Of a stretch of DNA of 6,627 bases, positions 1 through 6,382 are shown piece after piece. The notes beneath the pieces are model-generated. The model was not told the DNA's origin and did no database searches. It saw nothing but the letters and a program-made list of their open reading frames with translations. Each line of letters begins with the position of its first letter. Within the stretch, counting starts at the first letter, position 1. Source of the DNA: an uncultured Campylobacter sp. (lineage in GTDB: Bacteria > Campylobacterota > Campylobacteria > Campylobacterales > Campylobacteraceae); NCBI GenBank assembly GCA_938041615.1, contig CALISV010000213.1, positions 1 through 6,627 on the forward strand, read 5' to 3'. The position numbers and the translations under genes are program-made.

Positions 1-168
1 TAAAATCTCATCCGGGCTTAAATTTAACGACCAAATCCCAAGTACCGCAAAAAACAAGACCCCGAGCGAAAACGGCGCCCAGCTTGCTAAAATCGCTCTC
101 TCAAACAAGCTTTTACGCGCCGCAGGGTCGCGCCGGGATTTCACGCTCTGCGATTCTTTTTCGTTCAT
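1..168 (-). CDS. N-terminal part of an unrecognised membrane protein (runs off the left edge)
   Basis: Reading leftwards from the ATG at 168-166, an open frame of 56 codons reaches the window edge without a stop, so the C-terminus is missing. An AAGGA ribosome site lies about 5 bases upstream of the ATG, which supports the start. The first 25 residues are hydrophilic and rich in Arg and Lys (SRRDPAARKS). They are followed by a hydrophobic stretch at about residues 26-46 (LGVLFFAVLGIW) that looks like a membrane segment with its N-terminus in the cytoplasm. I do not recognise the family. It lies downstream of proB in the same direction, but a 220-base gap with a candidate terminator separates them, so co-transcription is uncertain. 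A weak TAAAAT at 191-196 (minus strand) could be its own -10 box. Confidence 0.65.
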   Translation of the reverse strand, partial: MNEKESQSVKSRRDPAARKSLFERAILASWAPFSLGVLFFAVLGIWSLNLSPDEIL

Positions 169-178
169 CGTTTTCCTT

Positions 179-385
179 AAATTTATCCGTATTTTAAAGC
201 GCGCTAAAAAATCAACCGTCAAATTTAACGGCGACCGCGCGGTTGGTTTCGGCAGTCAAATTTGATCAAATTTCGCCACAGCGTCCGCTCAAATTTCACC
301 CGCCATGCAACAAAATTTGCTCTAAATTTAGCATAAATTTGACGCAGCTACGACCAAATTTAGCCGCAGGTAAACCGTCAAATTT
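179..385. repeat. Cluster of ten AAATTT palindromes between proB and the left-hand gene
   Basis: The gap 169-388 holds no convincing gene. It contains ten AAATTT hexamers, starting at 179, 221, 258, 268, 291, 313, 324, 335, 356 and 380. They are often preceded by TC or C (for example GTCAAATTT at 219 and 256). Chance would give about one such word per 4 kb in unbiased sequence. The word is also frequent elsewhere in the window: four copies in 1517-1664 and three in 6359-6627. The same bias is a feature of several Campylobacter genomes. A perfect 10-base palindrome ACCGCGCGGT lies at 234-243. Confidence 0.7.
205..231 (-). terminator. Candidate rho-independent terminator after proB
   Basis: On the minus strand a stem of six pairs (CCGTTA/TGACGG, one G-T wobble) with an AATT loop, at 216-231, is followed by TTGA and a run of six T (plus-strand A206-A211). 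It lies 157 bases beyond the proB stop and 37 bases before the next start codon. The stem is short and its core is one copy of the AAATTT word that fills this gap, so part of the symmetry may be coincidental. Confidence 0.4.
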
Positions 386-388
386 AAC

Positions 389-1516
389 CTAAATCAGCGC
401 GATGTTGTCGATATGCAGCGCCTCGTCCTCGTATTTGTAGCCAAGAACCGCCTCGATCTCCTCGCTCTTGCGCCCTTTTATGAGGGCTAGCTCGGCCGAT
501 GAGTAGTTTGTTATACCGCGAGCTAGCGTCTGGCCGCCTGCGTCTTTGATAGCCAGCGTTTCGCCGCGCTCAAACTCGCCCACGACCTCGCGGATACCGA
601 CTGCTAGCAGGCTTTTGCCCTCTTTTAGCGCCTTTGCCGCGCCTGCGTCGATAGCAACCGAGCCCTTGTGCGCGGCGGAGTAGGCGAGCCAGTATTTACG
701 CGAATTTATCCTATTTTTGCCCGCCAAAAATAGCGTCCCGACCTCGCAGCCCTGCACCGCTCGCACGATATTTCGCGGGTCGGAGCCGTTTGCGATGATG
801 AGGTGAGTGCCGTTTTTGGTCGCCATTTCGGCTGCGGTTATTTTGGTGCGCATGCCGCCGGTGCCAAATTTGCTGCCCTCCGCACCCGCAGCCGCTCTAA
901 TGCTATCATCTAAATTTTCGACCAAATTTATAAATTTAGCGTCCGTAAAAACGCTTGGATTTTTATCGTATAGCCCGTCGATATCGGTCAAAATCACGAG
1001 CAAATCGGCCTCGATTAGCCCCGCAACCAGCGCGCTTAGCGTGTCGTTGTCGCCGACTTTTACGCCCCTTATTCCCTCGCCCACGACGGGGTCGTTTTCG
1101 TTGATGACGGGGATGATTTTTTTGGCAAGCAAGGAGCGTAGGACGCTGCGCATATTTAGGTAGCGGCGGCGGTCGCTAAAGTCGTCCTTGGTTAGCAGTA
1201 GCTGCGCGATCGTCTTGCCGTGCGCCCAAAATAAAATTTGATAAAGATGGATGAGCGAGACCTGCCCGATGGCGGCCAGAGCTTGCTTTTCGACGATGGA
1301 TTTTGGCTTGTGCGCGAGCTTCATCTGCCCCATGCCCGCACCCACGGCGCCCGAGGTTACGAAGACCACTTCGGCGTTTTCGTTTAGCTCGCTCAAATTT
1401 GCCACGATTTGCTTGATTTTGTCCTCGTTTAGCGAGCCGTCCGCGTTTGCCAGCGTTGAGGTGCCGACCTTTACGACGATGCGTTTTACGCCGCCTAGAA
1501 GCTCTTTTCTGTCCAT
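389..1516 (-). CDS. proB: Glutamate 5-kinase (ProB) with C-terminal PUA domain
   Basis: This is the cytoplasmic enzyme that phosphorylates L-glutamate with ATP to gamma-glutamyl phosphate, the first step of proline synthesis. The amino-acid-kinase domain covers about residues 10-262. It shows VKVGTST with Lys16, the VTSGAVGAGM loop at 53-62, the glutamate-binding VINENDPV at 137-144, VGDNDTLSA at 154-162, TDIDGLYDKNP at 177-187, and the GTGGMRTK signature at 218-225. A PUA domain follows at about 284-370 (GSVAIDAGAAKAL onwards). The 375-residue length matches two-domain ProB proteins such as the E. coli enzyme; some Campylobacter ProB proteins are shorter and lack PUA (from memory). The start is supported by a GGAG site 7-8 bases upstream and a -10 box 25 bases upstream. 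No other proline gene is in the window. Confidence 0.97.
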   Translation of the reverse strand: MDRKELLGGVKRIVVKVGTSTLANADGSLNEDKIKQIVANLSELNENAEVVFVTSGAVGAGMGQMKLAHKPKSIVEKQALAAIGQVSLIHLYQILFWAHGKTIAQLLLTKDDFSDRRRYLNMRSVLRSLLAKKIIPVINENDPVVGEGIRGVKVGDNDTLSALVAGLIEADLLVILTDIDGLYDKNPSVFTDAKFINLVENLDDSIRAAAGAEGSKFGTGGMRTKITAAEMATKNGTHLIIANGSDPRNIVRAVQGCEVGTLFLAGKNRINSRKYWLAYSAAHKGSVAIDAGAAKALKEGKSLLAVGIREVVGEFERGETLAIKDAGGQTLARGITNYSSAELALIKGRKSEEIEAVLGYKYEDEALHIDNIALI

Positions 1517-1540
1517 TTTGTCGCTCCGAAATTTTTGAAA

Positions 1541-1546
1541 ATTATA
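1541..1546 (-). promoter_or_regulatory. -10 box of proB
   Basis: On the minus strand TATAAT is preceded by TTTTGGG, which gives an extended -10 (TGGGTATAAT) 25 bases before the proB ATG. It implies a leader of roughly 18 bases that contains the GGAG site. No clear -35 is visible, as is usual for Campylobacter vegetative promoters. Confidence 0.65.
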
Positions 1547-1608
1547 CCCAAAACGGCTTATTTTAAATTTTATGTTTTTGTAGCCCTACAGTAATATTAA
1601 TTTAAATT

Positions 1609-1630
1609 TCATCATACTAGGCTATAATGA
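1609..1630. promoter_or_regulatory. Imperfect inverted repeat over the importer promoter, candidate operator
   Basis: TCATCATA (1609-1616) and TATAATGA (1623-1630) are inverted copies matching at seven of eight positions, separated by CTAGGC. The right arm contains the -10 box of the importer operon, so a bound protein would block RNA polymerase. ATAATGA resembles a Fur half-site, which would suit a metal-chelate importer, but the arms face the opposite way to a classical Fur box. The regulator is therefore not established. Confidence 0.3.
1623..1628 (+). promoter_or_regulatory. -10 box of the ABC importer operon
   Basis: TATAAT lies 36 bases before the ATG at 1665, with a T-rich stretch upstream and no clear -35. 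It is the only good -10 match on this strand in the divergent region. The leader would be about 29 bases and carries AAAAGGAG at 1652-1659, five bases before the start codon. Confidence 0.65.
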
Positions 1631-1664
1631 CTAAGCTAAATTTACCTTCGCAAAAGGAGCTTTT

Positions 1665-2819
1665 ATGAAATTTCTACTCGGCTTTTTGCTAGCACTTAGC
1701 TTGGCCTTCGGCGGCGAGTTTAGTATCAAAGATATGCGCGGCGCGGAGGTCAAGATCGCCTCTCCGCTTGAAAGAGTCGCTACGATAGACGACGGGTTTG
1801 TAGAGAGCGTCATGACGCATCTTGGCGTGATCGACAAAGTAAAGCTCATCGGCTCGTGGTCTATGAAGCGAGACTACAAATACGACTTCACCACCAAAGC
1901 GGGCGAAGCTTACACCCTTCGCGGATGGAACGTCATGAAGTATCTGCATCCGTGGCTAAATGACCTTCCGTGCGTAAATTCGCCGCAAGGAAACGTCATA
2001 AATTTCGAGGCCTTAGCAAACGAAAATCCGCAGCTAGTGATCCTTCGTATCGGAGACTGCACGCTGCGCGGCTCAAATAAAGACGCCGTAGAAAAAACGA
2101 TCGCCACTATCGAGGCTCTGGGGATACCTCTTGCGGTGATCTATGCTCCAAGAGGCGCTGAAATCGCAACGATGCAAGAGGAGATGCGAGTGCTAGGAGA
2201 GATATTTGGGCAAAAGGACAAGGCTCTAAAGCTCTTTGAATACCTCGATAAAACCCAAAAACTCGTGCAGGAGCGCACGGCAAATTTAAAAGACGATGAA
2301 AAGGTCAGCATGCTCTACATGGGGCTTAATCCAAACATCCGCAAAAACGGCGGCGTGGCGAGCGCTTACGGCGTAAATACCCCCGAATCCTTCATCATCG
2401 AAAATATCGCGGGCGCTAAAAATGCATTTAGAGGCGACGGCTCAAACGTGATCTTAAGCACCGAGCAGCTTTACGCGATAGATCCCGACGTCATCGTGCT
2501 GCCGACCTCAAACGGCTACCATCCCGCAAGCGAGCTTTTGAACTCGGCAGACTTTGAAAAGCTAGAGGAGCTAAAAGCGATCAAAAACAAGCGCGTTTAC
2601 GCCATGCCGTGGTCGCCGATGAACTGCGCGCGCCGCGTGGAGTACCCGATAGATATCCTAATAATCGCAAAAGCGGCCTATCCGCAGCTCTTTTCGGACA
2701 TCAAGGTTCATAAATTCGTCCTTGATTTTTACAAAGACGTTTACGGCGTGAGCGAGGAGCAGGCAAAGGCGCTTAGAAGCGAGCAAATTTTAGACTGGAC
2801 GGTAGAGAATGACTTTTAA
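1665..2819 (+). CDS. Periplasmic substrate-binding protein of a BtuCDF/FecBCD-type ABC importer
   Basis: This is a soluble periplasmic receptor that would capture the substrate and deliver it to the permease encoded next. It starts with a typical Sec signal peptide (residues 1 to about 16, KFLLGFLLALSLAFG); no lipobox Cys is present, so it should be soluble. A short strand-forming domain (DMRGAEVKIASPLERVATI) opens the class III binding-protein fold. INFEALANENPQLVIL (112-127) and LSTEQLYAIDPDVIVLP (264-280) are the paired domain motifs of the family (PF01497-like). The C-terminal VYAMPWSPMNCARRVEYPID and the following helices also fit this family. Three cysteines (C103, C132, C321) remain in the mature part. 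At 384 residues it is somewhat long for the family. AAAAGGAG fixes the start. The substrate cannot be read from the sequence: siderophore, haem, cobalamin or molybdate/tungstate (MolA-like) all fit. Confidence 0.88.
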   Translation: MKFLLGFLLALSLAFGGEFSIKDMRGAEVKIASPLERVATIDDGFVESVMTHLGVIDKVKLIGSWSMKRDYKYDFTTKAGEAYTLRGWNVMKYLHPWLNDLPCVNSPQGNVINFEALANENPQLVILRIGDCTLRGSNKDAVEKTIATIEALGIPLAVIYAPRGAEIATMQEEMRVLGEIFGQKDKALKLFEYLDKTQKLVQERTANLKDDEKVSMLYMGLNPNIRKNGGVASAYGVNTPESFIIENIAGAKNAFRGDGSNVILSTEQLYAIDPDVIVLPTSNGYHPASELLNSADFEKLEELKAIKNKRVYAMPWSPMNCARRVEYPIDILIIAKAAYPQLFSDIKVHKFVLDFYKDVYGVSEEQAKALRSEQILDWTVENDF

Positions 2820-3840
2820 GCCCGGCGCTTTTAAGTCAAATTTACTATTTTTATTCGTTCTTTTGGGCGCGCTTTTGCTCTGTATGATCGCGGCGCTCAT
2901 GCTCGGGGACTATAAAATTTCGATCGCTAAAATTTTGGACGTTTTAAATTTGAAAATTTTTGACATCCCCACCGCAGGCATCTCTAAGATGGATCAAACA
3001 GTCATCTTTGAAATCAGAATGCCTAGAATTTTAACCGCCGTGATAGTGGGTTTCGCGCTTTCAAACGCGGGCGCGATATATCAGGCCTGCTTTAAAAACC
3101 CGCTCGTGGAGCCCTTTATACTGGGAGCTAGCTCGGGCGCGGCCCTGGGCGCGGCGCTAGCTATACTATTTTCGGGCATATTTTTTAATATCGCTCTAAG
3201 CGCGTTTGCTTTTTCGTTTTTTGCGGTGTTTTTGTCCTACACGCTCGCAAAAAACGGCGGCATAGTGCCCGTGGTGGGGCTTATTTTATCGGGCGTCATC
3301 GTAAGCTCGATATTTTCGGCGTGCGTATCGATCGTAAAATACGTAAGCGAGGACGCTCAGCTAAGAGAGATCACCTTTTGGATGATGGGTGGGCTATACT
3401 ACTCCAAATGGCAAAGCCTAGGCGAGATCGCCTCGGTCACTGGAGTTTGCTTTTTGGCGCTTTGCACGCTTGCACGGAAGTTAAATTTACTAAGCCTAGG
3501 CGATGATCAGGCAAGAAGCCTCGGCATAAATCCCGAAAAATACAAGCTCATATTTATAACGATCGCTACCTTGATGACCGCCGTGTGCGTGGCAAACGTG
3601 GGCATCATCGCGTGGATCGGGCTCATCATGCCTCACGTCGCGCGCCTCATAAGCGGCCCTGATAACAGATGGGTGCTGCCGCTATCGGGGCTCATAGGCG
3701 CGCTGTATCTACTCGTATGCGACACGCTCGCGCGCACGGTAGCGATGGCCGAGATCCCCGTGGGCATCATAACCTCTTTGGTGGGCGCGCCCTTTCTCAT
3801 CGCGCTTTTAAGAAGCAAGGCAAAGGAGCTGCTAAAATGA
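2809..3840 (+). CDS. FecCD/BtuC-family ABC importer permease
   Basis: This inner-membrane permease would form a homodimeric channel under the preceding binding protein. Its 343 residues are the usual length, and hydrophobic segments run through the whole protein, starting at about 11-32. The family motifs are in order: EIRMPRILTAVIVG (68-81); YQACFKNPLVEPFILGASSGAALG (91-114, the NPL...P..LG..SGA block); FWMMGGL (190-196); the ATPase-coupling region GDDQARSLGIN (231-241); and AWIGLIMPHVARLISGPDNRWVLPLSGLIGA (268-298), followed by EIPVGIITSLVGAPFLIALL (315-334). The ATG overlaps the end of the binding-protein gene by 11 bases, in a different frame, which points to translational coupling in one operon. 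The gene looks intact, unlike its ATPase partner. Confidence 0.93.
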   Translation: MTFKPGAFKSNLLFLFVLLGALLLCMIAALMLGDYKISIAKILDVLNLKIFDIPTAGISKMDQTVIFEIRMPRILTAVIVGFALSNAGAIYQACFKNPLVEPFILGASSGAALGAALAILFSGIFFNIALSAFAFSFFAVFLSYTLAKNGGIVPVVGLILSGVIVSSIFSACVSIVKYVSEDAQLREITFWMMGGLYYSKWQSLGEIASVTGVCFLALCTLARKLNLLSLGDDQARSLGINPEKYKLIFITIATLMTAVCVANVGIIAWIGLIMPHVARLISGPDNRWVLPLSGLIGALYLLVCDTLARTVAMAEIPVGIITSLVGAPFLIALLRSKAKELLK

Positions 3841-4598
3841 TACTGCAAACGAAAAATTTATCCTTTAGCTACGGCGGATTTGGCCTCGAAGACGTAAGCA
3901 TCGAGATCAAAAGAGGCAGCATATGCGGGCTTTTGGGCACTAACGGCAGCGGCAAGAGTACGTTTTTTAACTGCTGTATGAAATTTCTAAGTATCAAAGG
4001 CGGCGAAATTTACGTAGATTCGCAAAACACGAAGCACAAAAGCCCCGCGTGGATGGCTAAAAACATCGCCTACGTCGCGCAGCATACCGAGCTGCATTTT
4101 CCGTTTTTCGTTAGAGACATCGTCCTAATGGGGCGCTCCACGCACGTAAAGAGCCTGTTTGGTTTTAGCAAAGAGGACAAAAGGGCGGTGAGCGAGGCGA
4201 TGGAGTTTATCGGTATCTCGCATCTAGCCGATAAAAAGATGAACGAGCTTAGCGGCGGGCAGCGACAGCTCGTTTTTATCGCTAGGGCGCTCGCACAGGA
4301 TACGCCGCTCATCTTGCTTGACGAGCCGACGTCCGCGCTTGATTTTAAAAACTAGATCACGCTTTGGAAAATTTTAAAAAAGATCGCTGCGGGCGGCAAA
4401 ACGATCGTCATCTGTACGCACGAGCCAAACCACATCCTTTGGTTTTGCGACGAAGTGATAGTTTTCCGCGATGGGCGAATCGTCTCAAAAGGCAGCGTCG
4501 CGCAGGTTTTAAACGACGAGCTGCTGGCTAAAATTTACGGCGACGTCTGCACCTTTGAAAGGCTCGCGCAAAAAGAGGTAATCCTGCCTAAGCTGTAG
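3837..4598 (+). pseudogene. ABC importer ATPase (FecE/BtuD type) interrupted by an in-frame amber codon
   Basis: This is the cytoplasmic ATPase that would power the importer. The start overlaps the permease stop as ATGA and is preceded by AAGGAG (3823-3828); an upstream ATG at 3669 in the same frame lies inside the permease gene and is not the start. Codons 1-172 encode Walker A GTNGSGKST (34-42), the Q-loop Gln82, the signature LSGGQ (138-142), Walker B LILLDE (158-163) and the D-loop SALD (166-169). Codon 173 is TAG (4353-4355). The frame then stays open for 80 codons and encodes the missing end: TIVICTHEPN with the H-switch His195, then CDEVIVFRDGRIVSKG, ending at TAG 4596-4598. Total length would be 253 codons, normal for the family. 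Family members often have Gln after the ALD..N segment, so a single CAG-to-TAG change is the simplest explanation. A 172-residue product lacks the H-switch and should be inactive. There is no ATG just after the stop from which the tail could restart. A sequencing error or readthrough remains possible. Confidence 0.88.
4353..4355 (+). other. In-frame amber codon inside the ATPase gene
   Basis: TAG follows AAC in the reading frame of the ATPase, immediately after the D-loop region (SALDFKN). The downstream frame continues as ITLWKILKK and keeps ABC-ATPase conservation. No frameshift is needed to rejoin the two parts, so the lesion is one base. Confidence 0.9.
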
Positions 4599-5252
4599 CT
4601 ACTCCTCCAAACTATACCCGATACTGCGCACGGTTTTTATTAGCTCAAAAGGCAGCTTCGCGCGTAGCTGACGCACGAGCGAGCGTAGGCGATCGGACGA
4701 GACGTTTTCGTCCTTATAGATACTCCACTCAAGCTCCTGGATCGTTACTACGTGCGGGGCGTTTTTAGCCAAAATTTCTAAAAACAACCCCTCTTTTTTG
4801 CCCAGCATTATACTTGTGCCGTTTATGTGCAGAGTGAGGCTGTTTTTGTCGTATATAGCGCCATTTTTTAGCTCAAATTTACTCCCGAGCAAAATTCGGC
4901 AGTTTCTAAATACCCGAAACAAAAACTCCTCGGGCAAAAAAGGCTTTACCATAAAATCGTCGTATTTGGCGTAGTAAATTTTCTTATAAAGCGTAGGAAT
5001 GGCCTTATCTATAAGGATCATAACGGGAGTTAAGCTTCCGTTATCTCGCAGAAATTTGACCGAGTCGAAATTTGCTAGATCCTTCGTCTTTACGTCGATG
5101 ACGTAAAAGATGTAGCGGTTGCCGTTGTAATAATCCTCTTTTAGCTCGCTTAAATTTTCAAAGCGAACTATGCGGATGTTAAAGCGGTAAAGCGCGGCGT
5201 TGAGGTTTAGCTGCATCTGAGCGTCGTCGCTAACGAGTAAAATTTTTTTCAT
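4599..5252 (-). CDS. Orphan OmpR/PhoB-type response regulator with atypical receiver
   Basis: This is a 217-residue cytoplasmic DNA-binding regulator. The receiver domain (about 1-120) has the acidic pair D9/D10, the probable phosphoacceptor D53 (FYVIDVKT) and the conserved Lys in MVKPF (K103). The usual switch Thr/Ser is replaced by Ile81 (PVMILIDK), and the normal LP..DG stretch after the phosphoacceptor is missing. The C-terminal winged helix (about 125-215) is standard: LGKKEGLFLEILAKN, the recognition-helix region SSDRLRSLVRQLRAKL, and the wing IKTVRSIGYSL. It starts 6 bases after the membrane cytochrome gene with only a weak AGG site, so it is probably read from the same transcript and may control electron-transport genes. 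No histidine kinase is encoded in the window. Its stop codon directly abuts the stop of the convergent ATPase gene. Confidence 0.9.
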   Translation of the reverse strand: MKKILLVSDDAQMQLNLNAALYRFNIRIVRFENLSELKEDYYNGNRYIFYVIDVKTKDLANFDSVKFLRDNGSLTPVMILIDKAIPTLYKKIYYAKYDDFMVKPFLPEEFLFRVFRNCRILLGSKFELKNGAIYDKNSLTLHINGTSIMLGKKEGLFLEILAKNAPHVVTIQELEWSIYKDENVSSDRLRSLVRQLRAKLPFELIKTVRSIGYSLEE

Positions 5253-5258
5253 TTTAGC

Positions 5259-5921
5259 CTACTTTTTTGTGACGTTATCCTCTTTGTTTTTTACCTTCGG
5301 CCCCACATAATCCTCCCCAAAATAAGCCTTCTTTATCTCTTCTTTTTTGATTGCGGCTTTCTTTTCGTAGATTTTGTATTCAGGCTTCCAGTAGTTTAGC
5401 ATGTTGTTTAGCCCGCTGTGGCCTACCTCGGCGTGACAGCTAGCGCAGGTTAGTTGCTTATCGGTATTTAGCAAGCTTTGATAGTGAGCGTGCATCTTTT
5501 GAGCTTGCGGACTTGTTAGTTTATTATCCACCAAATTCGTATGGCAGCTAACGCAACCGTTATCAAATACGAAGTGCTCTCTTTTCTCTCTGTTTTTATG
5601 CCAGTCTATAGCCTCCGGGTCTTTAAAGAAATGAATATATCCTTCCATGAGTCCGTTTTTAGCTTTAGTTAAAACGTATTTAGCCAGGTTATCATGAGGT
5701 ATGTGGCAGTCTACGCATTTAGCCCTTACTCCGCTTTTACCTTTACCGCTATGCACGTCGTTACTATAAGCTATAACCATAGGATCCATCTCGTGGCACA
5801 CTACGCAAAACTTCTCTCCGCTAGTTTCTTCTAGGGCGTAATGCACGGGAAGTACGACTAAAAACCCTATAATGCCGCTTACTAATATAATAAGCGCTAG
5901 TACTTTCTTTGAAATTTTCAT
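5259..5921 (-). CDS. Membrane-anchored tetraheme cytochrome c, NapC/NirT/NrfH family (quinol dehydrogenase)
   Basis: This protein probably oxidises menaquinol at the periplasmic face of the inner membrane and passes electrons to a soluble partner, most likely the cytochrome encoded just upstream. It has 220 residues. An uncleaved N-terminal anchor spans about residues 7-28, followed by four CXXCH haem sites at 39-43, 69-73, 123-127 and 159-163. The first reads CVVCHEM; the Met two residues after the His is the feature that supplies a haem ligand in NrfH proteins. The Lys-rich C-terminal tail (about 186-220) makes it longer than a minimal NrfH. I chose the ATG at 5921-5919 (MKISKKVLAL). It forms an ATGA overlap with the upstream gene, has GGATGGGGG just before it, and puts the anchor at the N-terminus; a longer frame starting at 5972 would lie inside the upstream gene. 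The layout resembles the Wolinella FccC/FccB pair, but no reductase is present. Confidence 0.92.
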   Translation of the reverse strand: MKISKKVLALIILVSGIIGFLVVLPVHYALEETSGEKFCVVCHEMDPMVIAYSNDVHSGKGKSGVRAKCVDCHIPHDNLAKYVLTKAKNGLMEGYIHFFKDPEAIDWHKNREKREHFVFDNGCVSCHTNLVDNKLTSPQAQKMHAHYQSLLNTDKQLTCASCHAEVGHSGLNNMLNYWKPEYKIYEKKAAIKKEEIKKAYFGEDYVGPKVKNKEDNVTKK

Positions 5922-6358
5922 GGCGTTACCCCCATCCATTGCGGAACTTCGTGTTCGTGGCACTCCGTGCACATATTGGTTGATTTTTTATGCTCGTTGT
6001 GGCACTCGTCGCAGTATAGCGTAGGGCCGTCGTGAACCGAGTTGTGGGGATTTGCTTTTAGCAGATCCATGTATTCTAGTCTTTTAGCTATCTTTTTCTT
6101 GTCGCCGTGACAGGATATACAGCCTTTATCGCCGATAGATTTAAATTTACTAGCGTCGTTTCCTTGTCCTTCGTGACAATCAAGACAGGTGAAGCTTAGC
6201 TTTTCGTGATGAGGCTTTAAAGGGTGTTTGGCTCGCAGCTCGTCGGTGACGTTAAGATCTACTAAAGACGTTATCTTTGCACTTGGGGCACCTGCGCTAA
6301 ATGCAAAAGAGCATAGTAGCATAGATGCGCACAAGGCGAGAAACGCTTTGTGTTTCAT
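5918..6358 (-). CDS. Periplasmic small tetraheme cytochrome c (CctA/FccA haem-domain-like)
   Basis: This is a secreted electron carrier of 146 residues. A signal peptide covers about residues 1-22 (FLALCASMLLCSFAFSA). The mature part has four CXXCH sites at 58-62, 80-84, 116-120 and 130-134, with additional His residues for bis-His ligation (HPLKPHHEK, NPHNSVHDG, NEHKKS). The order and spacing, especially the NPH..VH.G...CDECHNEHK block followed closely by a fourth CTECH, resemble the Shewanella small tetraheme cytochrome and the haem domain of flavocytochrome c fumarate reductases. Such proteins feed periplasmic flavin reductases (fumarate, methacrylate, urocanate and others), and Wolinella FccB is a comparable stand-alone subunit. 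No flavoprotein gene lies in the window, so the terminal acceptor is unknown. AAAGGA about 6 bases upstream supports the start. It is the first gene of the cytochrome/regulator unit. Confidence 0.92.
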   Translation of the reverse strand: MKHKAFLALCASMLLCSFAFSAGAPSAKITSLVDLNVTDELRAKHPLKPHHEKLSFTCLDCHEGQGNDASKFKSIGDKGCISCHGDKKKIAKRLEYMDLLKANPHNSVHDGPTLYCDECHNEHKKSTNMCTECHEHEVPQWMGVTP

Positions 6359-6382
6359 GCGAATTCCTTTCTATGAGGATTT

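Noticed and set aside
234..243. ACCGCGCGGT palindrome as an operator
   Set aside because: Ten bases only, not positioned on a convincing promoter, and no second copy was seen.
807..1163. Plus-strand open frame opposite proB
   Set aside because: Antisense shadow of proB; composition follows the coding strand and no ribosome site or family motif is seen.
1251..1538. Plus-strand open frame over the 5' part of proB
   Set aside because: Shadow of proB that also crosses its promoter; no family features.
1631..2107. Three minus-strand frames opposite the binding-protein gene
   Set aside because: Overlapping shadows without motifs or start signals; the plus-strand gene explains the region.
3669..3836. 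N-terminal extension of the ATPase frame back to the ATG at 3669
   Set aside because: It lies inside the permease gene, encodes an Arg/His-rich stretch unlike any ATPase, and the ATG at 3837 has its own AAGGAG site and the expected N-terminus.
4070..4312. Minus-strand frame opposite the ATPase
   Set aside because: Shadow of the conserved ATPase motifs; the Cys- and Ser-rich product has no family signature.
4356..4598. Separate gene for the ATPase C-terminal part
   Set aside because: No ATG lies near its start and no ribosome site; it is best read as the tail of the interrupted ATPase.
5922..5972. Longer N-terminus for the membrane cytochrome (start at 5972)
   Set aside because: It overlaps the upstream cytochrome gene and puts 17 unrelated residues before the membrane anchor; the ATG at 5921 gives the normal NrfH start with a close ribosome site.
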